Origin: JANXLS01 sp038227045
GTDB lineage: Bacteria > Planctomycetota > SZUA-567 > H5-PLA8
Assembly: GCA_038227045.1 (NCBI GenBank)
Contig: JBBRQD010000004.1
Location: 1-64,000 of the forward strand
Direction of reading: 5' to 3'
DNA length: 64,000 nucleotides
Of this stretch, positions 40,517 to 49,116 are shown one piece after another. A program made the position numbers and the translations under genes. Numbering within the stretch: position 1 is the first letter of the stretch; each line of letters begins with the position of its first letter. The notes under the pieces are model-generated. The model ran no database searches. It was not told the DNA's origin and saw only the letters and a program-made list of their open reading frames with translations.

Positions 40517-43500
40517 ATGGCCGAATCGCGGTGCAGCGTCTGTGGTGTGTACTCTTCCGGCAGGGAGCCGGGGGCTCACGCGGTTACGCTTGATGCGGCC
40601 GGGTGCGCGCTGGAAAAAATCTCCGCCAAACACATTGTGTGTTCGTCCTGCTCCGCCAAGTTGTCCCTGGAAATTGCGCGCGGCCGAACCTCTATTCTCC
40701 GTCCACATAGCGACGCCGACATCGAAGCCGACGAACCGGAGTTTGATTCCGCTGCCGAGGACGATCCCCAAGTTGAATTGAAAATTGGCAGCGCCACGCA
40801 TCCGACTCCCCGCGTGTCGGGCGGCAGCACGAAACGCGAGGCTCCTTCGCCCGACGATGCCGTCAAGAACGGCGAGGCTCGGATTGGTTCCGCGGGCGTC
40901 GAATTCGATTTCGCGCGCAAGCGGCAGTTCGCCGGTTACGAACTGCTCGGCGAAATCAGCCGCGGCAGTTTCGGCGTCGTTTACAAGGCCCGGCAGGCCG
41001 GCCTCGATCGCGTCGTCGCTCTGAAGGTTCTGCTCGATGGCGTGCACGCGTCGGAAGAAGCCATCGAGCGCTTCAACCGCGAAGCCAAATCCGTCGCGCG
41101 GCTCAAGCATCCCAACGTCGTGCCGATTTACGACATCGGTGCCTGCGATGGGCACCACTATTTCGCGATGGAATTCATCGAAGGCTATCCGCTTTCGACG
41201 CATATCCTCGCGCGCTCGCTGACCATCTCCGATGCGCTGGCGCTCGCCGAACGCGTGGCCGACGCGCTCGAATGCGCGCACAAAGCAGGCGTCATTCACC
41301 GCGACATCAAACCGTCCAACATACTCGTCGACAAAAGCGGTGTGCCGCACATCACCGATTTTGGGCTGGCCAAGCAGGTCGATCTCGAAAACAAATACAC
41401 GATGTCCGGCACGACGCTCGGCACGCCCGCGTACATGCCGCCCGAACAGGCGCGCGGGCAGATCCACAAGATCGACGCGCGTTCGGACGTCTACGCGCTC
41501 GGCACCGTTCTCTACGAAATGCTCACTGGCGTGACGCCCTTTTCCGGCCGCTCGCTGCTGGAAGTCGTCGTCGCCGTGATCAACGAACCGGTGCCGCCGC
41601 CGCGCCAGTTGAATCCCAAGATCCATCGCGACATTCAGACCATCGTTTTGAAGTGCCTGGAGAAAGAGCGCGAGCAGCGTTACAGCAGCGCCGCCGATCT
41701 GCGCGACGACCTGCGCCGCTTCCGCTCAGGCGAAGCCATCCTGGCGCGCCCCGCGGGAATCTTCAGCCGCATGGGTCGGTTCGTTAAACGCCACACCTGG
41801 TTCATGGCGTCCGCTGCCGCCGTCGCGGCGGCCATATGCGCCGTTGTGATGTTCATCAACGAAAGCCGCGTCGGCAACGAAAAGCTGCTTAAAGAACGCA
41901 TCAGCATGGACCAGAAGTTCAAGGAGTTGCGTGACAAAGAGCAGGTGAAGTGGATGCGCGAATGGGAGTTCCGCGGTTCGTCGGGACTGGAACCGGGGCG
42001 CGCGCCGGTCTATGTGCCGGGTGGCCGCATGCCCGCGAACGAGACGCTGGTGTCGCCGGAAACCGACCGTTTCTTCGGCGACTGCCGCGCCACGCTGGAA
42101 TTCACGCTCACCGTCGAAGCCGCCGCGCTGGGTTTCACCGGAGGGGTTCAAAGCATCACCAGCATCGATGGCATCCCCTATGTCCTCGAAGTCAAGAGCG
42201 GCAGCGCGCGCCTGTGGGGGCCGTCCGACCTTTATGTGTTCGGGAACAACTTCAATCGGAACAAAGACGCCCCGCTGCATCTGGAAATCAAGCTGGAAAA
42301 AGAAGCGCCGCAACTCGTCGCGGGGCATTACAAGCTGGTCATCGAACGCAATGGTACGCGCCTGAAGTTTATCGTCAGCGGCGAATCGTCGCAGCCGGTG
42401 CCGGGCGAACTCGCGCTGCCTCCCTTGCCGCTCATTCCGCCCGGCTTTCCTCCGTCGCCCGTGCTGCCGACCGCTGCAAAACCTGTCGCGTGGGGGCCGC
42501 TGCAACTTGAGATTCAGGATAACAATCTCAGCCATTGGTCCATGAAATACACGCAACTGGTGCTGCGCAAACCGCCGGGCGGATTGCTGGTTCATGCCGG
42601 CGAAGTGCAGCGCAAATTCGGCGGCCCGGCGGGAATGGAAGTGACCGCGCTGAACAATTTTTATACCGGCGAATACACGGGCGCGATGCTCGATTTCAAA
42701 GTCATCGCGCAGTCCGGCGACGACTTCAACCGGGCGCGCGCCAAGTATCAACTTGGGCTGATCAAGGAAATCTGCCTGTCAACCGGCGGCGGCGTGGACC
42801 AGGTGATCGCGCACTATCTCGACGCCAAACAGATTCTGTATCGTCTGCGCTATCAAAAGAGTTCGCCGATGTATCGCGAACACGCGTTCCTGGTTCAGGA
42901 AATCCGCATGCGCCTGGCGGTATGTTACGCCAAGAAAAGCGATTGGGGCAGTGCCTTCGACCACTGGCACGCCGTCGACGAAGAACTGACGCAGGGCTGG
43001 ATGGACAACGCGAAAGTCGGCGAACCGCTGGGCTGGGAATTGCTCTCCATTCTCGACCTCACGCAACGCGAGCCGGATAAAGACGCGGTCATCGGGCCGG
43101 CGCTGGATGTCTTCGCGCATTGCGGACTCGATCCCGTTTCGACGCGGCTGTCCGAAAATGCGAAGGCCATGGGCCTGCTGCTGTCGCTGAAGGGCCGCTA
43201 CAGCGACTTGCGCGAACTCTACCACTCGGTGCCGACACCCGCGCTGTACGATGTATTCGCGGACGCGGCGGGGCGGGCGCTGGAGAAACAGCCCGACGAA
43301 GCGCTCAAGTTGTTGACGTATCTTCCGATCGAAAATGCCAAGCCGGCCGTGGCCGGCGGCGGAAACAAAAAACCGTCGGCGCTGGCCTCCCGCGCCGCCG
43401 ATGTCGTGGCCGTGCTGGCCAAGGCCAAGCGCTGGCAGGACGCGCAGACGCTGATATTGCGTTACCCGACGCCGCGGGCATTCGTGCATTTCTTCGACGA

Positions 43501-44728
43501 ATTGCCGCCCGAAGCGATTGCGCCGGAGACCGCTGCCGGGTTCTATGCGGACGCTTTGCCAAAGGTGCTGGCCGCCATGCCGAAGGACGATGCCGCGCGC
43601 GTCTCGCTCGATCGCGCGCTGGACCGTCTGGGGCGGACACTGGCGGACGGCGCGCGCTTCATCGAGCTGATTCCGCTTCACGCCGCCGTGCGGCTGGGCG
43701 GGAAATTCGACGCGCGGCTGGCGTCATTTTTTGCCGAAGCCGTCGAAAAACTCTCCTCTTCTGGCGACGGAGAATCCGACGAGCTGGCGCTGAAGCTGCT
43801 GAAATACGCGTCCGAACACGTCGCGCGCTCGCAGGCTGGATTGCGCCAGGCGGCCATTGAAATGGCCAAACGCAAAGCCGCCAACGGCGACGACGTCTCC
43901 TTCAAAACCATCGTGCGCATCAAGGAAGCCTACCCCACATCGCATCTCGCACCTTACGCCCGGCAGGCGCTGCGCGAATATTGCCAGGCGCGCCGTTACG
44001 ACGACGCGGTGGCGTACTTTATTCTGGCGCGCGGAAAATTCAGCGCGGAAGGCGCATCGTTGCTGCCTGATGTCATCGCGGCGCTGGAGAACACCGACGC
44101 GGCCTTGCGCGAACGGCTGCTGGAGACCATCTGGATCTCCGTGCGCGACGACCTTAAACTGCTCGACGACGAATCGCTCGCGCGACAATGGCAGATGGAA
44201 TTCGGCGACCTGCTGTTGGCGCTGGCCAATTGGAGCGGCGCGCGCAAGAACTATCAGGCGCTGCTGGCGACTCAGGAAACCGATCCATCGGCTGCCGCGC
44301 GCGCCGGGCTGCGCCTCGCTGCGCTCAATCTTGCCCGCCCCGATCCATTGGGCGCCGTCGCGCTCGCGCCCGCACTGGCGGCGCTCACGGCAAAGGCCGC
44401 GCCCGCCGACTTCCAACTCGCGGCCCAGGCGCTGACCCCCGGCGGCGCGTTGCGTGTGCAGGAACTCGCCAATAAAGTCAAAGCTATTCAGCCGCCCGCG
44501 TTGAGCGAAGCGGAATGGACCCTGATTTACGGCTTGCGCGCGCGCCTGGACGGCGACGACACTGCGGCGCAGCAGTTCTTCAAACAGGCGCTCGAACGCG
44601 CCCAAGCCGCGCGCTTGTGGACCGGCACTGTCGCATCCGACATACTGCGGCCGAAGAAAGTCGCCGCCGAAAAAGAGCCTTCAACGGTTGCGACACCCGT
44701 CAAGCCGGAAGCCGACGAACCGCCGTAA
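40517..44728 (+). CDS. Very large membrane Ser/Thr protein kinase (PknB-type) with zinc ribbon and long extracytoplasmic region
   Basis: A 1403-residue kinase. Residues 1-50 carry CxxC pairs (Cys6/Cys9, Cys42/Cys45), a likely zinc ribbon. The kinase domain (~140-405) has the glycine loop GEISRGSFGVVYK (145-157), Lys170, HRDIKPSN with Asp263 as catalytic base, DFG 281-283 and GTPAYMPPEQARG. One membrane helix lies at about 428-447. Beyond it come a beta-rich region (~470-620), which resembles a carbohydrate-binding sandwich, then a Pro-rich linker (~630-655) and a helical repeat region to the C-terminus with TPR-like units (for example LARQWQMEFGDLLLALANWS). It may sense a periplasmic or surface ligand and phosphorylate cytosolic targets. 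AAGGTG precedes the ATG. Full-length kinase residues are present. Confidence 0.9.
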   Translation: MAESRCSVCGVYSSGREPGAHAVTLDAAGCALEKISAKHIVCSSCSAKLSLEIARGRTSILRPHSDADIEADEPEFDSAAEDDPQVELKIGSATHPTPRVSGGSTKREAPSPDDAVKNGEARIGSAGVEFDFARKRQFAGYELLGEISRGSFGVVYKARQAGLDRVVALKVLLDGVHASEEAIERFNREAKSVARLKHPNVVPIYDIGACDGHHYFAMEFIEGYPLSTHILARSLTISDALALAERVADALECAHKAGVIHRDIKPSNILVDKSGVPHITDFGLAKQVDLENKYTMSGTTLGTPAYMPPEQARGQIHKIDARSDVYALGTVLYEMLTGVTPFSGRSLLEVVVAVINEPVPPPRQLNPKIHRDIQTIVLKCLEKEREQRYSSAADLRDDLRRFRSGEAILARPAGIFSRMGRFVKRHTWFMASAAAVAAAICAVVMFINESRVGNEKLLKERISMDQKFKELRDKEQVKWMREWEFRGSSGLEPGRAPVYVPGGRMPANETLVSPETDRFFGDCRATLEFTLTVEAAALGFTGGVQSITSIDGIPYVLEVKSGSARLWGPSDLYVFGNNFNRNKDAPLHLEIKLEKEAPQLVAGHYKLVIERNGTRLKFIVSGESSQPVPGELALPPLPLIPPGFPPSPVLPTAAKPVAWGPLQLEIQDNNLSHWSMKYTQLVLRKPPGGLLVHAGEVQRKFGGPAGMEVTALNNFYTGEYTGAMLDFKVIAQSGDDFNRARAKYQLGLIKEICLSTGGGVDQVIAHYLDAKQILYRLRYQKSSPMYREHAFLVQEIRMRLAVCYAKKSDWGSAFDHWHAVDEELTQGWMDNAKVGEPLGWELLSILDLTQREPDKDAVIGPALDVFAHCGLDPVSTRLSENAKAMGLLLSLKGRYSDLRELYHSVPTPALYDVFADAAGRALEKQPDEALKLLTYLPIENAKPAVAGGGNKKPSALASRAADVVAVLAKAKRWQDAQTLILRYPTPRAFVHFFDELPPEAIAPETAAGFYADALPKVLAAMPKDDAARVSLDRALDRLGRTLADGARFIELIPLHAAVRLGGKFDARLASFFAEAVEKLSSSGDGESDELALKLLKYASEHVARSQAGLRQAAIEMAKRKAANGDDVSFKTIVRIKEAYPTSHLAPYARQALREYCQARRYDDAVAYFILARGKFSAEGASLLPDVIAALENTDAALRERLLETIWISVRDDLKLLDDESLARQWQMEFGDLLLALANWSGARKNYQALLATQETDPSAAARAGLRLAALNLARPDPLGAVALAPALAALTAKAAPADFQLAAQALTPGGALRVQELANKVKAIQPPALSEAEWTLIYGLRARLDGDDTAAQQFFKQALERAQAARLWTGTVASDILRPKKVAAEKEPSTVATPVKPEADEPP

Positions 44729-45003
44729 GAGTTTTCCTCCGTCATTCCGAAGTTCGGCAATCGTGCCGAAACGTCGACTAAACTCCAATCATATCGACTG
44801 CTGTGAAAAGTACACATGCCAGTAGATTTCGAATTCTTGATCATCTCTATAACTACAATAATTGCATAAAATTATATTATCAAGATTGGCAATCGACGCG
44901 TCTTCATCGCGCACGATTGTGGGGTTGGTATTGGTCTTGCTACCTTTACCTATTACTCGGCTGGGCTATGTCACCGAGAATTAAAAGTTAAGGAGCGGCT
45001 CAA

Positions 45004-45585
45004 ATGAAAACTCGACTAATCTCATGGTTATGTGCAATCGCGTTAATCTGCGCGGGAGAACTTCGCGCCGCAAATCAGACCAGCGTGCCGGCCAAATACG
45101 ACATCATTCTGAATAAAGACATCGTCGAGGTGCTCAAGGCGGACGGACATTATAGCATCTTATTGAAGCGGCTGGACGAAGCCAAGTTGACCGAAATGCT
45201 GCGGCAGAAAGGTTCGTTTACGCTGTTCGCGCCCACCGATGAAGCGTTTCGAAAACTGCTGAGCGTCACGGACATGCAGCAAGACCAGACGCAATTGATA
45301 GCGATTCTGAAAAACCATATCGTCACCGACCACATTTATACAGCGGTTGAAATTCCGGCGCTCCAGTCCATAACCATGATGAGCGGCGAAACGATGAGCG
45401 TCACGTTGGTCAATCAAAAGCCGCGGATTAACGGCGCGCGAATCATGCAGGCGGACATGGCCGCAATCAACGGCACAGTGCACGGCATCGACACAGTGCT
45501 GATGCGCTCGAAGGACTCCATTTTAAATGGACAAAATCCGCCGCGTATTCCCGAACCGGGCGACTTTGTGTCCGAAAACCCATAA
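45004..45585 (+). CDS. Secreted fasciclin-domain protein
   Basis: A 193-residue exported protein. Signal peptide: residues 1-22 (MKTRLISWLCAIALICAGEL). The fasciclin (FAS1) domain spans about 35-175: DIVEVLKADGHYSILLKRLD, FTLFAPTDEAFRKL, LIAILKNHIVTDHIY, and the second conserved block INGTVHGIDTVLM. Such domains mediate adhesion or protein interaction. AAGGAG precedes the ATG. The rpmE gene follows 112 bases later. Confidence 0.88.
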   Translation: MKTRLISWLCAIALICAGELRAANQTSVPAKYDIILNKDIVEVLKADGHYSILLKRLDEAKLTEMLRQKGSFTLFAPTDEAFRKLLSVTDMQQDQTQLIAILKNHIVTDHIYTAVEIPALQSITMMSGETMSVTLVNQKPRINGARIMQADMAAINGTVHGIDTVLMRSKDSILNGQNPPRIPEPGDFVSENP

Positions 45586-45697
45586 AGTACTCCTTGCAAT
45601 CCGGCGCGCCTCGCATATACTTTTCCGCCCCATGGCCCATGGAATGTCCCTCTGGGTTTCTGGGGAAATAGCGAGTTCGCATAAGGAATCGAAGATC

Positions 45698-46000
45698 ATG
45701 AAAGACGGATTGCATCCGAAGTATAAACCCGTGACCATCACCTGCGTCGGCTGCGGCACCAAGATCGAAAGCCGTTCGACGAAGGCCAAGGATTACTCCA
45801 TCGACGTCTGTTCGCACTGCCACCCATTTTATACGGGACGCCAGAAGTTCGTCGACTCCGCCGGCCGCGTCGAACGCTTCCAGAAGAAGTGGGACGCGAA
45901 GAAGGCCAAGGACACTTCCGACGCAGCCAAGAAAGCCGCGAAAGACGTCGCCGAACCCGTCGCGCCAGTCGCCGAAGCCGCCGCCGCTGTTTCCAAGTAG
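45698..46000 (+). CDS. rpmE: Ribosomal protein L31 with C-terminal extension
   Basis: A 100-residue L31. Cys16, Cys19 (CVGCGTKIE), Cys38 and Cys41 (CSHCHPFYTGRQKFVD) form the zinc-binding C+ type. Normal L31 ends near residue 66-70; here an Ala/Lys/Val-rich tail continues to residue 100 (KKAAKDVAEPVAPVAEAAAA). AAGGAA precedes the ATG. It is followed by a terminator and a repeat, then prfA, the usual rpmE-prfA neighbourhood. The tail may be a lineage feature. Confidence 0.92.
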   Translation: MKDGLHPKYKPVTITCVGCGTKIESRSTKAKDYSIDVCSHCHPFYTGRQKFVDSAGRVERFQKKWDAKKAKDTSDAAKKAAKDVAEPVAPVAEAAAAVSK

Positions 46001-46017
46001 CTACGCCTGTGTACAAT

Positions 46018-46064
46018 TAAAAGTCCTGGGTTGCGAGGTTTCGCGGCTCGGGACTTTTTTATTT
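46018..46064 (+). terminator. Intrinsic terminator after rpmE
   Basis: AAAAGTCC and GGGACTTTT pair around an inner hairpin (GCGAGGTTTCGC), followed by TTATTTT. Confidence 0.85.
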
Positions 46065-46092
46065 TCGGGAGTTTCACTTAGCCTCGCGAGAA

Positions 46093-46200
46093 ATGACAAG
46101 GTGACAAGGTGAGGGGGTGACAAGGTGAAACGACTCATTATTTCCGACTGTATTTGCCTTTTCACCCCCCCTCACCTTGTCACCTTGTCACCCCCTCATC
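46093..46200. repeat. TGACAAGG-type palindromic repeat, copy D
   Basis: Left arm 46093-46126: ATGACAAGGTGACAAGGTGA, then GGGGGTGACAAGGTG. Right arm 46160-46200: CACCCCCCCTCACCTTGTCA and CACCTTGTCACCCCC. The loop (CGACTCATTATTTCCGACTG) differs from copies A and C. It lies between the rpmE terminator and prfA. Confidence 0.78.
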
Positions 46201-46252
46201 TTCGAGCGGGCACTCAGCGACCGAATTTTACAGTAACGAATGAGAACAAAAC

Positions 46253-47329
46253 ATGTGGGATGAAATTGAAAAGCGGGGCAAGCGCTATCAGGAACTCAAA
46301 GACCTGATCGAAAGCCCCGACGGACCCGGAAATCCGAACTTCGCCAACTGGCTGCGCGAGCGCGGCCGCATGACCAAATTCGGCTCGATATGGGACGAAT
46401 TTGCCAACGCCAAAAAAGCCGCGGACGAAGCGCGCGAACTGTTCAACTCGCCCGACGCCGCGGCCGACGCCGATCTGAAATCGCTCGCCAAAGACGAACT
46501 CGATACCGCGTCGGCCCAACAGGAAACCGCTCGAATCAAGCTCGTCGATATGGAGCTTAACGACGACGACGACTCGTCGCGCAACGTCATCATCGAGCTG
46601 CATAAAGGCACCGGCGGCGACGAAGCCGCGCTTTTCGTAGGCGACTTGTACAATATGTATGCAAAATACTCCGAAAAAGTCGGCCTGAAGCTTACCGTGC
46701 TCGAGAATTCCCCCGGAAACGTCGGCGGATTCAACGAAATGACGCTGCGCGTCGAAGGCGAAGGCGCGTACGGAAAATTCCGCTACGAAGGCGGCGGCCA
46801 TCGCGTGCAGCGCGTCCCCGAAACCGAAACGAAAGGCCGCGTGCAGACCAGCATGGCCCGTGTGGCGGTGTTGCCCGAAGCCGAAGAAGTCGACGTTCAG
46901 ATCGACGTGAAGGACGTGCGGGAAAGCTTCTGCGCCGCCGGGGGTCCGGGTGGTCAGAACGTCAACAAAGTCGCCTCGCAATGCCAGTTGGTCCACGAAC
47001 CCACGGGGATCATCGTCCACTGCATGGAAACGCGCAGCGCGATGCAGAACAAAGTCCGCGCCTGGCAGATTCTGCGTTCCAAACTGTACGCATTGAAAAA
47101 AGCCGAAATCGAAAACGCGCGTTCCGACCAGCGGCTCGGCCAGATCGGCAGCGGCGACCGCAGCGAGCGCATCCGCACCTATAATTATCCTCAAGGCCGC
47201 CTGACCGATCATCGGATTGAAGGCGACGACAAGAATTGGCCGATACAAGCTGTGGTGGAAGGCAACTTGGAACCGCTGGTGGCCAAACTCGAAGAAATTC
47301 GCCGAAGCGCTGGGAAGGCGACGGCGTGA
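46253..47329 (+). CDS. prfA: Peptide chain release factor 1
   Basis: A 358-residue class I release factor. GGQ is at residues 233-235 within GGPGGQNVNKVASQCQL, the peptidyl-transferase motif. Domain 2 has ETETKGRVQTSMARVAVLPE; the GDRSERIRTYNYPQGRLTDH loop and the RF1-type codon-recognition region are present (PxT-type tripeptide region was not resolved with certainty, so RF1 over RF2 rests mainly on length, context with rpmE and overall pattern). No programmed frameshift (as in prfB) is seen. The downstream gene is not the usual prmC. Confidence 0.93.
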   Translation: MWDEIEKRGKRYQELKDLIESPDGPGNPNFANWLRERGRMTKFGSIWDEFANAKKAADEARELFNSPDAAADADLKSLAKDELDTASAQQETARIKLVDMELNDDDDSSRNVIIELHKGTGGDEAALFVGDLYNMYAKYSEKVGLKLTVLENSPGNVGGFNEMTLRVEGEGAYGKFRYEGGGHRVQRVPETETKGRVQTSMARVAVLPEAEEVDVQIDVKDVRESFCAAGGPGGQNVNKVASQCQLVHEPTGIIVHCMETRSAMQNKVRAWQILRSKLYALKKAEIENARSDQRLGQIGSGDRSERIRTYNYPQGRLTDHRIEGDDKNWPIQAVVEGNLEPLVAKLEEIRRSAGKATA

Positions 47330-47414
47330 AAGAGCCTTACTTTTTAGAAATTTTGACGATAAAGAATATACTTGGGACTTATCACTCAGGAATCGGCATT
47401 CAGGACTTTTGACT

Positions 47415-48200
47415 ATGGCTTCGGCTCAACGCTTGCAAAAACTCGTCGAATTGCTCGGCAAAAAATATGAAGTGGAAGACAAGAAGGGCGAACTGACCGA
47501 CATTCGCGACCCGTTTTTGCTGGGCACATGGATGATTTTGGGCGAGCACGCCAAGAAGAACGGACAGGTGCGTTCGCACGAGGCGCTGCGGCGCGCCAAG
47601 GGCATTACCCCGGGACAATTGCTCGACATTCTCCCCGAAAAACTGCACACCGTCTGCCAGCAGGCCGGCCCCTACGAGGACGCGCGCGCCCGGAAGCTCT
47701 ATCAATTCGCCGATGACATCGAAGACAAATGCGGCAAGGATTTTGGCAAAGTGTTCGCCAAGCCGTTGAACGAGGCGCGTTCGTTTCTGGAAAAGGATCT
47801 GCGCTTGGGACGTCCGTTCGCGGATTTCCTGCTGATGTATACGGGCTCCCCGGTCTTCGCGCTGGACGCGAAAATCTTGCGCGTCGCGTCGCGGCTGGGC
47901 TACACGAAATACAAGCCGGAAAAAGATTTCGACAAGGCCTATAAAGACGTTCAGAAACAATTCGAAGCCGAAGCGCCCAAGAAAAATCCCGAATGGCTGC
48001 TGCGCGCCCACGGCCTGGTCCATCGTCTGGGTTCAGACGTCTGCACGGCGATCCTGCCGCATTGCCCGCACTGCCCGCTATTAAAGGAATGCCCGTACCC
48101 CAAGAAGCATCCGGAAGTCTTCGAAGCACAGGCGGCGGCGGATGCCGCGAAGGCCGAACGCGCGGCGCGGTATGCGTCGCCGCCGGCGCCGGTGAAGTAA
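47415..48200 (+). CDS. Endonuclease III-like HhH-GPD protein with 4Fe-4S cluster
   Basis: A 261-residue protein of the HhH-GPD base-excision glycosylase superfamily. The C-terminal Cys pattern CTAILPHCPHCPLLKECPY is C-x6-C-x2-C-x5-C, the 4Fe-4S spacing of endonuclease III/MutY. The catalytic Asp is plausible in VFALDAKILRVASRLGY. The helix-hairpin-helix, normally LPGVGxKTA with a catalytic Lys, is degenerate here (LRLGRPFADFLLMYTGSP), with no Lys at the usual place. It could be a monofunctional glycosylase or an inactive relative. ATG 47415 gives the full protein (MASAQRL). Confidence 0.75.
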   Translation: MASAQRLQKLVELLGKKYEVEDKKGELTDIRDPFLLGTWMILGEHAKKNGQVRSHEALRRAKGITPGQLLDILPEKLHTVCQQAGPYEDARARKLYQFADDIEDKCGKDFGKVFAKPLNEARSFLEKDLRLGRPFADFLLMYTGSPVFALDAKILRVASRLGYTKYKPEKDFDKAYKDVQKQFEAEAPKKNPEWLLRAHGLVHRLGSDVCTAILPHCPHCPLLKECPYPKKHPEVFEAQAAADAAKAERAARYASPPAPVK

Positions 48201-48205
48201 TTGAT

Positions 48206-48241
48206 GGCACGGATTCGCTGCCGTTTGCAAATCCGTGCCAC
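48206..48241. terminator. Hairpin between convergent genes
   Basis: TGGCACGGATT and AATCCGTGCCA form an 11-base-pair stem with a 14-base loop, between the endonuclease III-like gene and the AHSA1 gene. No long T-run follows, so termination strength is uncertain. Confidence 0.6.
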
Positions 48242-48250
48242 CCCACCGTT

Positions 48251-48709
48251 TCAATCCTTGCTGCAACCCGGGTGCGGTATGGCGAGTGCTTTACCCGTTT
48301 CAAGCAAGCTCTTGAGGCCCGATAAGACCATCGGCCAACCCTGGCTTACCGATGCGAGCTCATTCGACCCGGCTGTAAATTGATCGTGAACAACCGTGAG
48401 TTTCACCTGCTCTCCGACGGGATCCAGTGTGAGAACCACTCGGGTGGGTATTACCTCGGCGGCTGGCGCGTGTATCGACAAAAACGTATAGGACATCCGG
48501 CGCGGCGGATCGAATTCCAGGACTTTGCCCGTGATGCCCTTCGTTGCATCACTGTTTTTAGCGACGAAATCTGAGCCCACGCGCCAATCTGTTTCAAAGC
48601 GGATTCCGAACCAATATTGCTGCGTGAATTCAGGAGCCGTCAACGCCTTCCACAATTTCTCGGCGGTTGTCTTGATGTAGGTCACATACACGTAGTTCGG
48701 CTTATCCAT
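48251..48709 (-). CDS. AHSA1/SRPBCC-family protein
   Basis: A 152-residue START-like fold protein. It has YVTYIKTTAEKLWKALTAPE, TDWRVGSDF, VLEFDPPRRMSYTF, VVLTLDPVGEQVKLTVVHDQ and SQGWPMVLSGLKSLLETG, all typical of AHSA1 (activator of Hsp90 ATPase-like) SRPBCC proteins. These often form a two-gene unit with an ArsR-type repressor, as here. Ligand unknown. GGAGGA lies eight bases before the ATG and overlaps the 3' end of the arsR-like gene, so translation is coupled. Confidence 0.88.
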   Translation of the reverse strand: MDKPNYVYVTYIKTTAEKLWKALTAPEFTQQYWFGIRFETDWRVGSDFVAKNSDATKGITGKVLEFDPPRRMSYTFLSIHAPAAEVIPTRVVLTLDPVGEQVKLTVVHDQFTAGSNELASVSQGWPMVLSGLKSLLETGKALAIPHPGCSKD

Positions 48710-48713
48710 TGTC

Positions 48714-49031
48714 TTAGTCCTCCAGTGTTTTTTTCAAATCGGTGAGCGCCTGCAAATGCGGGCGCTCGTATTTCGCAATCCAGCGGTCCGCGATCTCATT
48801 GATCGGGATTGGATTGAGGTAATGCAATTTTTCTCTTCCCCGCCAAATCGTGGTGACAAGATTGGTTTCTTCCAAAATTTTCAGGTGCTTGGTCACCGCT
48901 TGTCGCGTCATGCCCATGTGTTCGCAGAGATTACCGAGCGTCTGGCCATTGTTCTCATGCAATCGGTCAAGCAACTTGCGGCGGCTTGAATCGGCCAGCG
49001 CTTTGAAGACGAGGTCTGCGTGCATTTCCAT
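48714..49031 (-). CDS. ArsR-family transcriptional repressor
   Basis: A 105-residue winged-helix protein: VFKALADSSRRKLLDRLHEN, LGNLCEHMGMTRQAVTKHLK (recognition helix) and LEETNLVTTIWRGREKLHYL. No metal-binding Cys are seen. It probably represses itself and the AHSA1-family gene. The ATG at 49031 is only about seven bases after the -10 box of the promoter at 49038-49065, so the mRNA may be nearly leaderless; ATG 49025 is the alternative start. Confidence 0.88.
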   Translation of the reverse strand: MEMHADLVFKALADSSRRKLLDRLHENNGQTLGNLCEHMGMTRQAVTKHLKILEETNLVTTIWRGREKLHYLNPIPINEIADRWIAKYERPHLQALTDLKKTLED

Positions 49032-49037
49032 AAACAC

Positions 49038-49065
49038 ATTATGCAACCATTTGGTTGCATGTCAA
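49038..49065 (-). promoter_or_regulatory. Promoter with palindromic operator in the spacer
   Basis: Minus strand: TTGACA (49065-49060), a 16-base spacer and CATAAT (49043-49038), close to consensus. A perfect 9+2+9 palindrome, ATGCAACCATTTGGTTGCAT (49041-49060), fills the spacer. This is the expected place for ArsR-type repressor binding and predicts autoregulation. Confidence 0.82.
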
Positions 49066-49116
49066 GCCCGAAATGCTCGTCGGTTCGAAATTTTATGCAA
49101 ATCATGCGAATGTGCT

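Noticed and set aside
40418..41626. 402-codon minus-strand frame opposite the kinase N-terminus
   Set aside because: Shadow of the kinase gene, whose catalytic motifs are complete on the plus strand.
44803..44991. 62-codon frame between the kinase and fasciclin genes
   Set aside because: Tyr/Cys-rich nonsense-like translation without a ribosome-binding site; the region is better read as an AT-rich promoter area.
46253..47329. Programmed frameshift in the release factor gene
   Set aside because: The reading frame is continuous from ATG to stop with the GGQ motif, and no slippery stop is seen.
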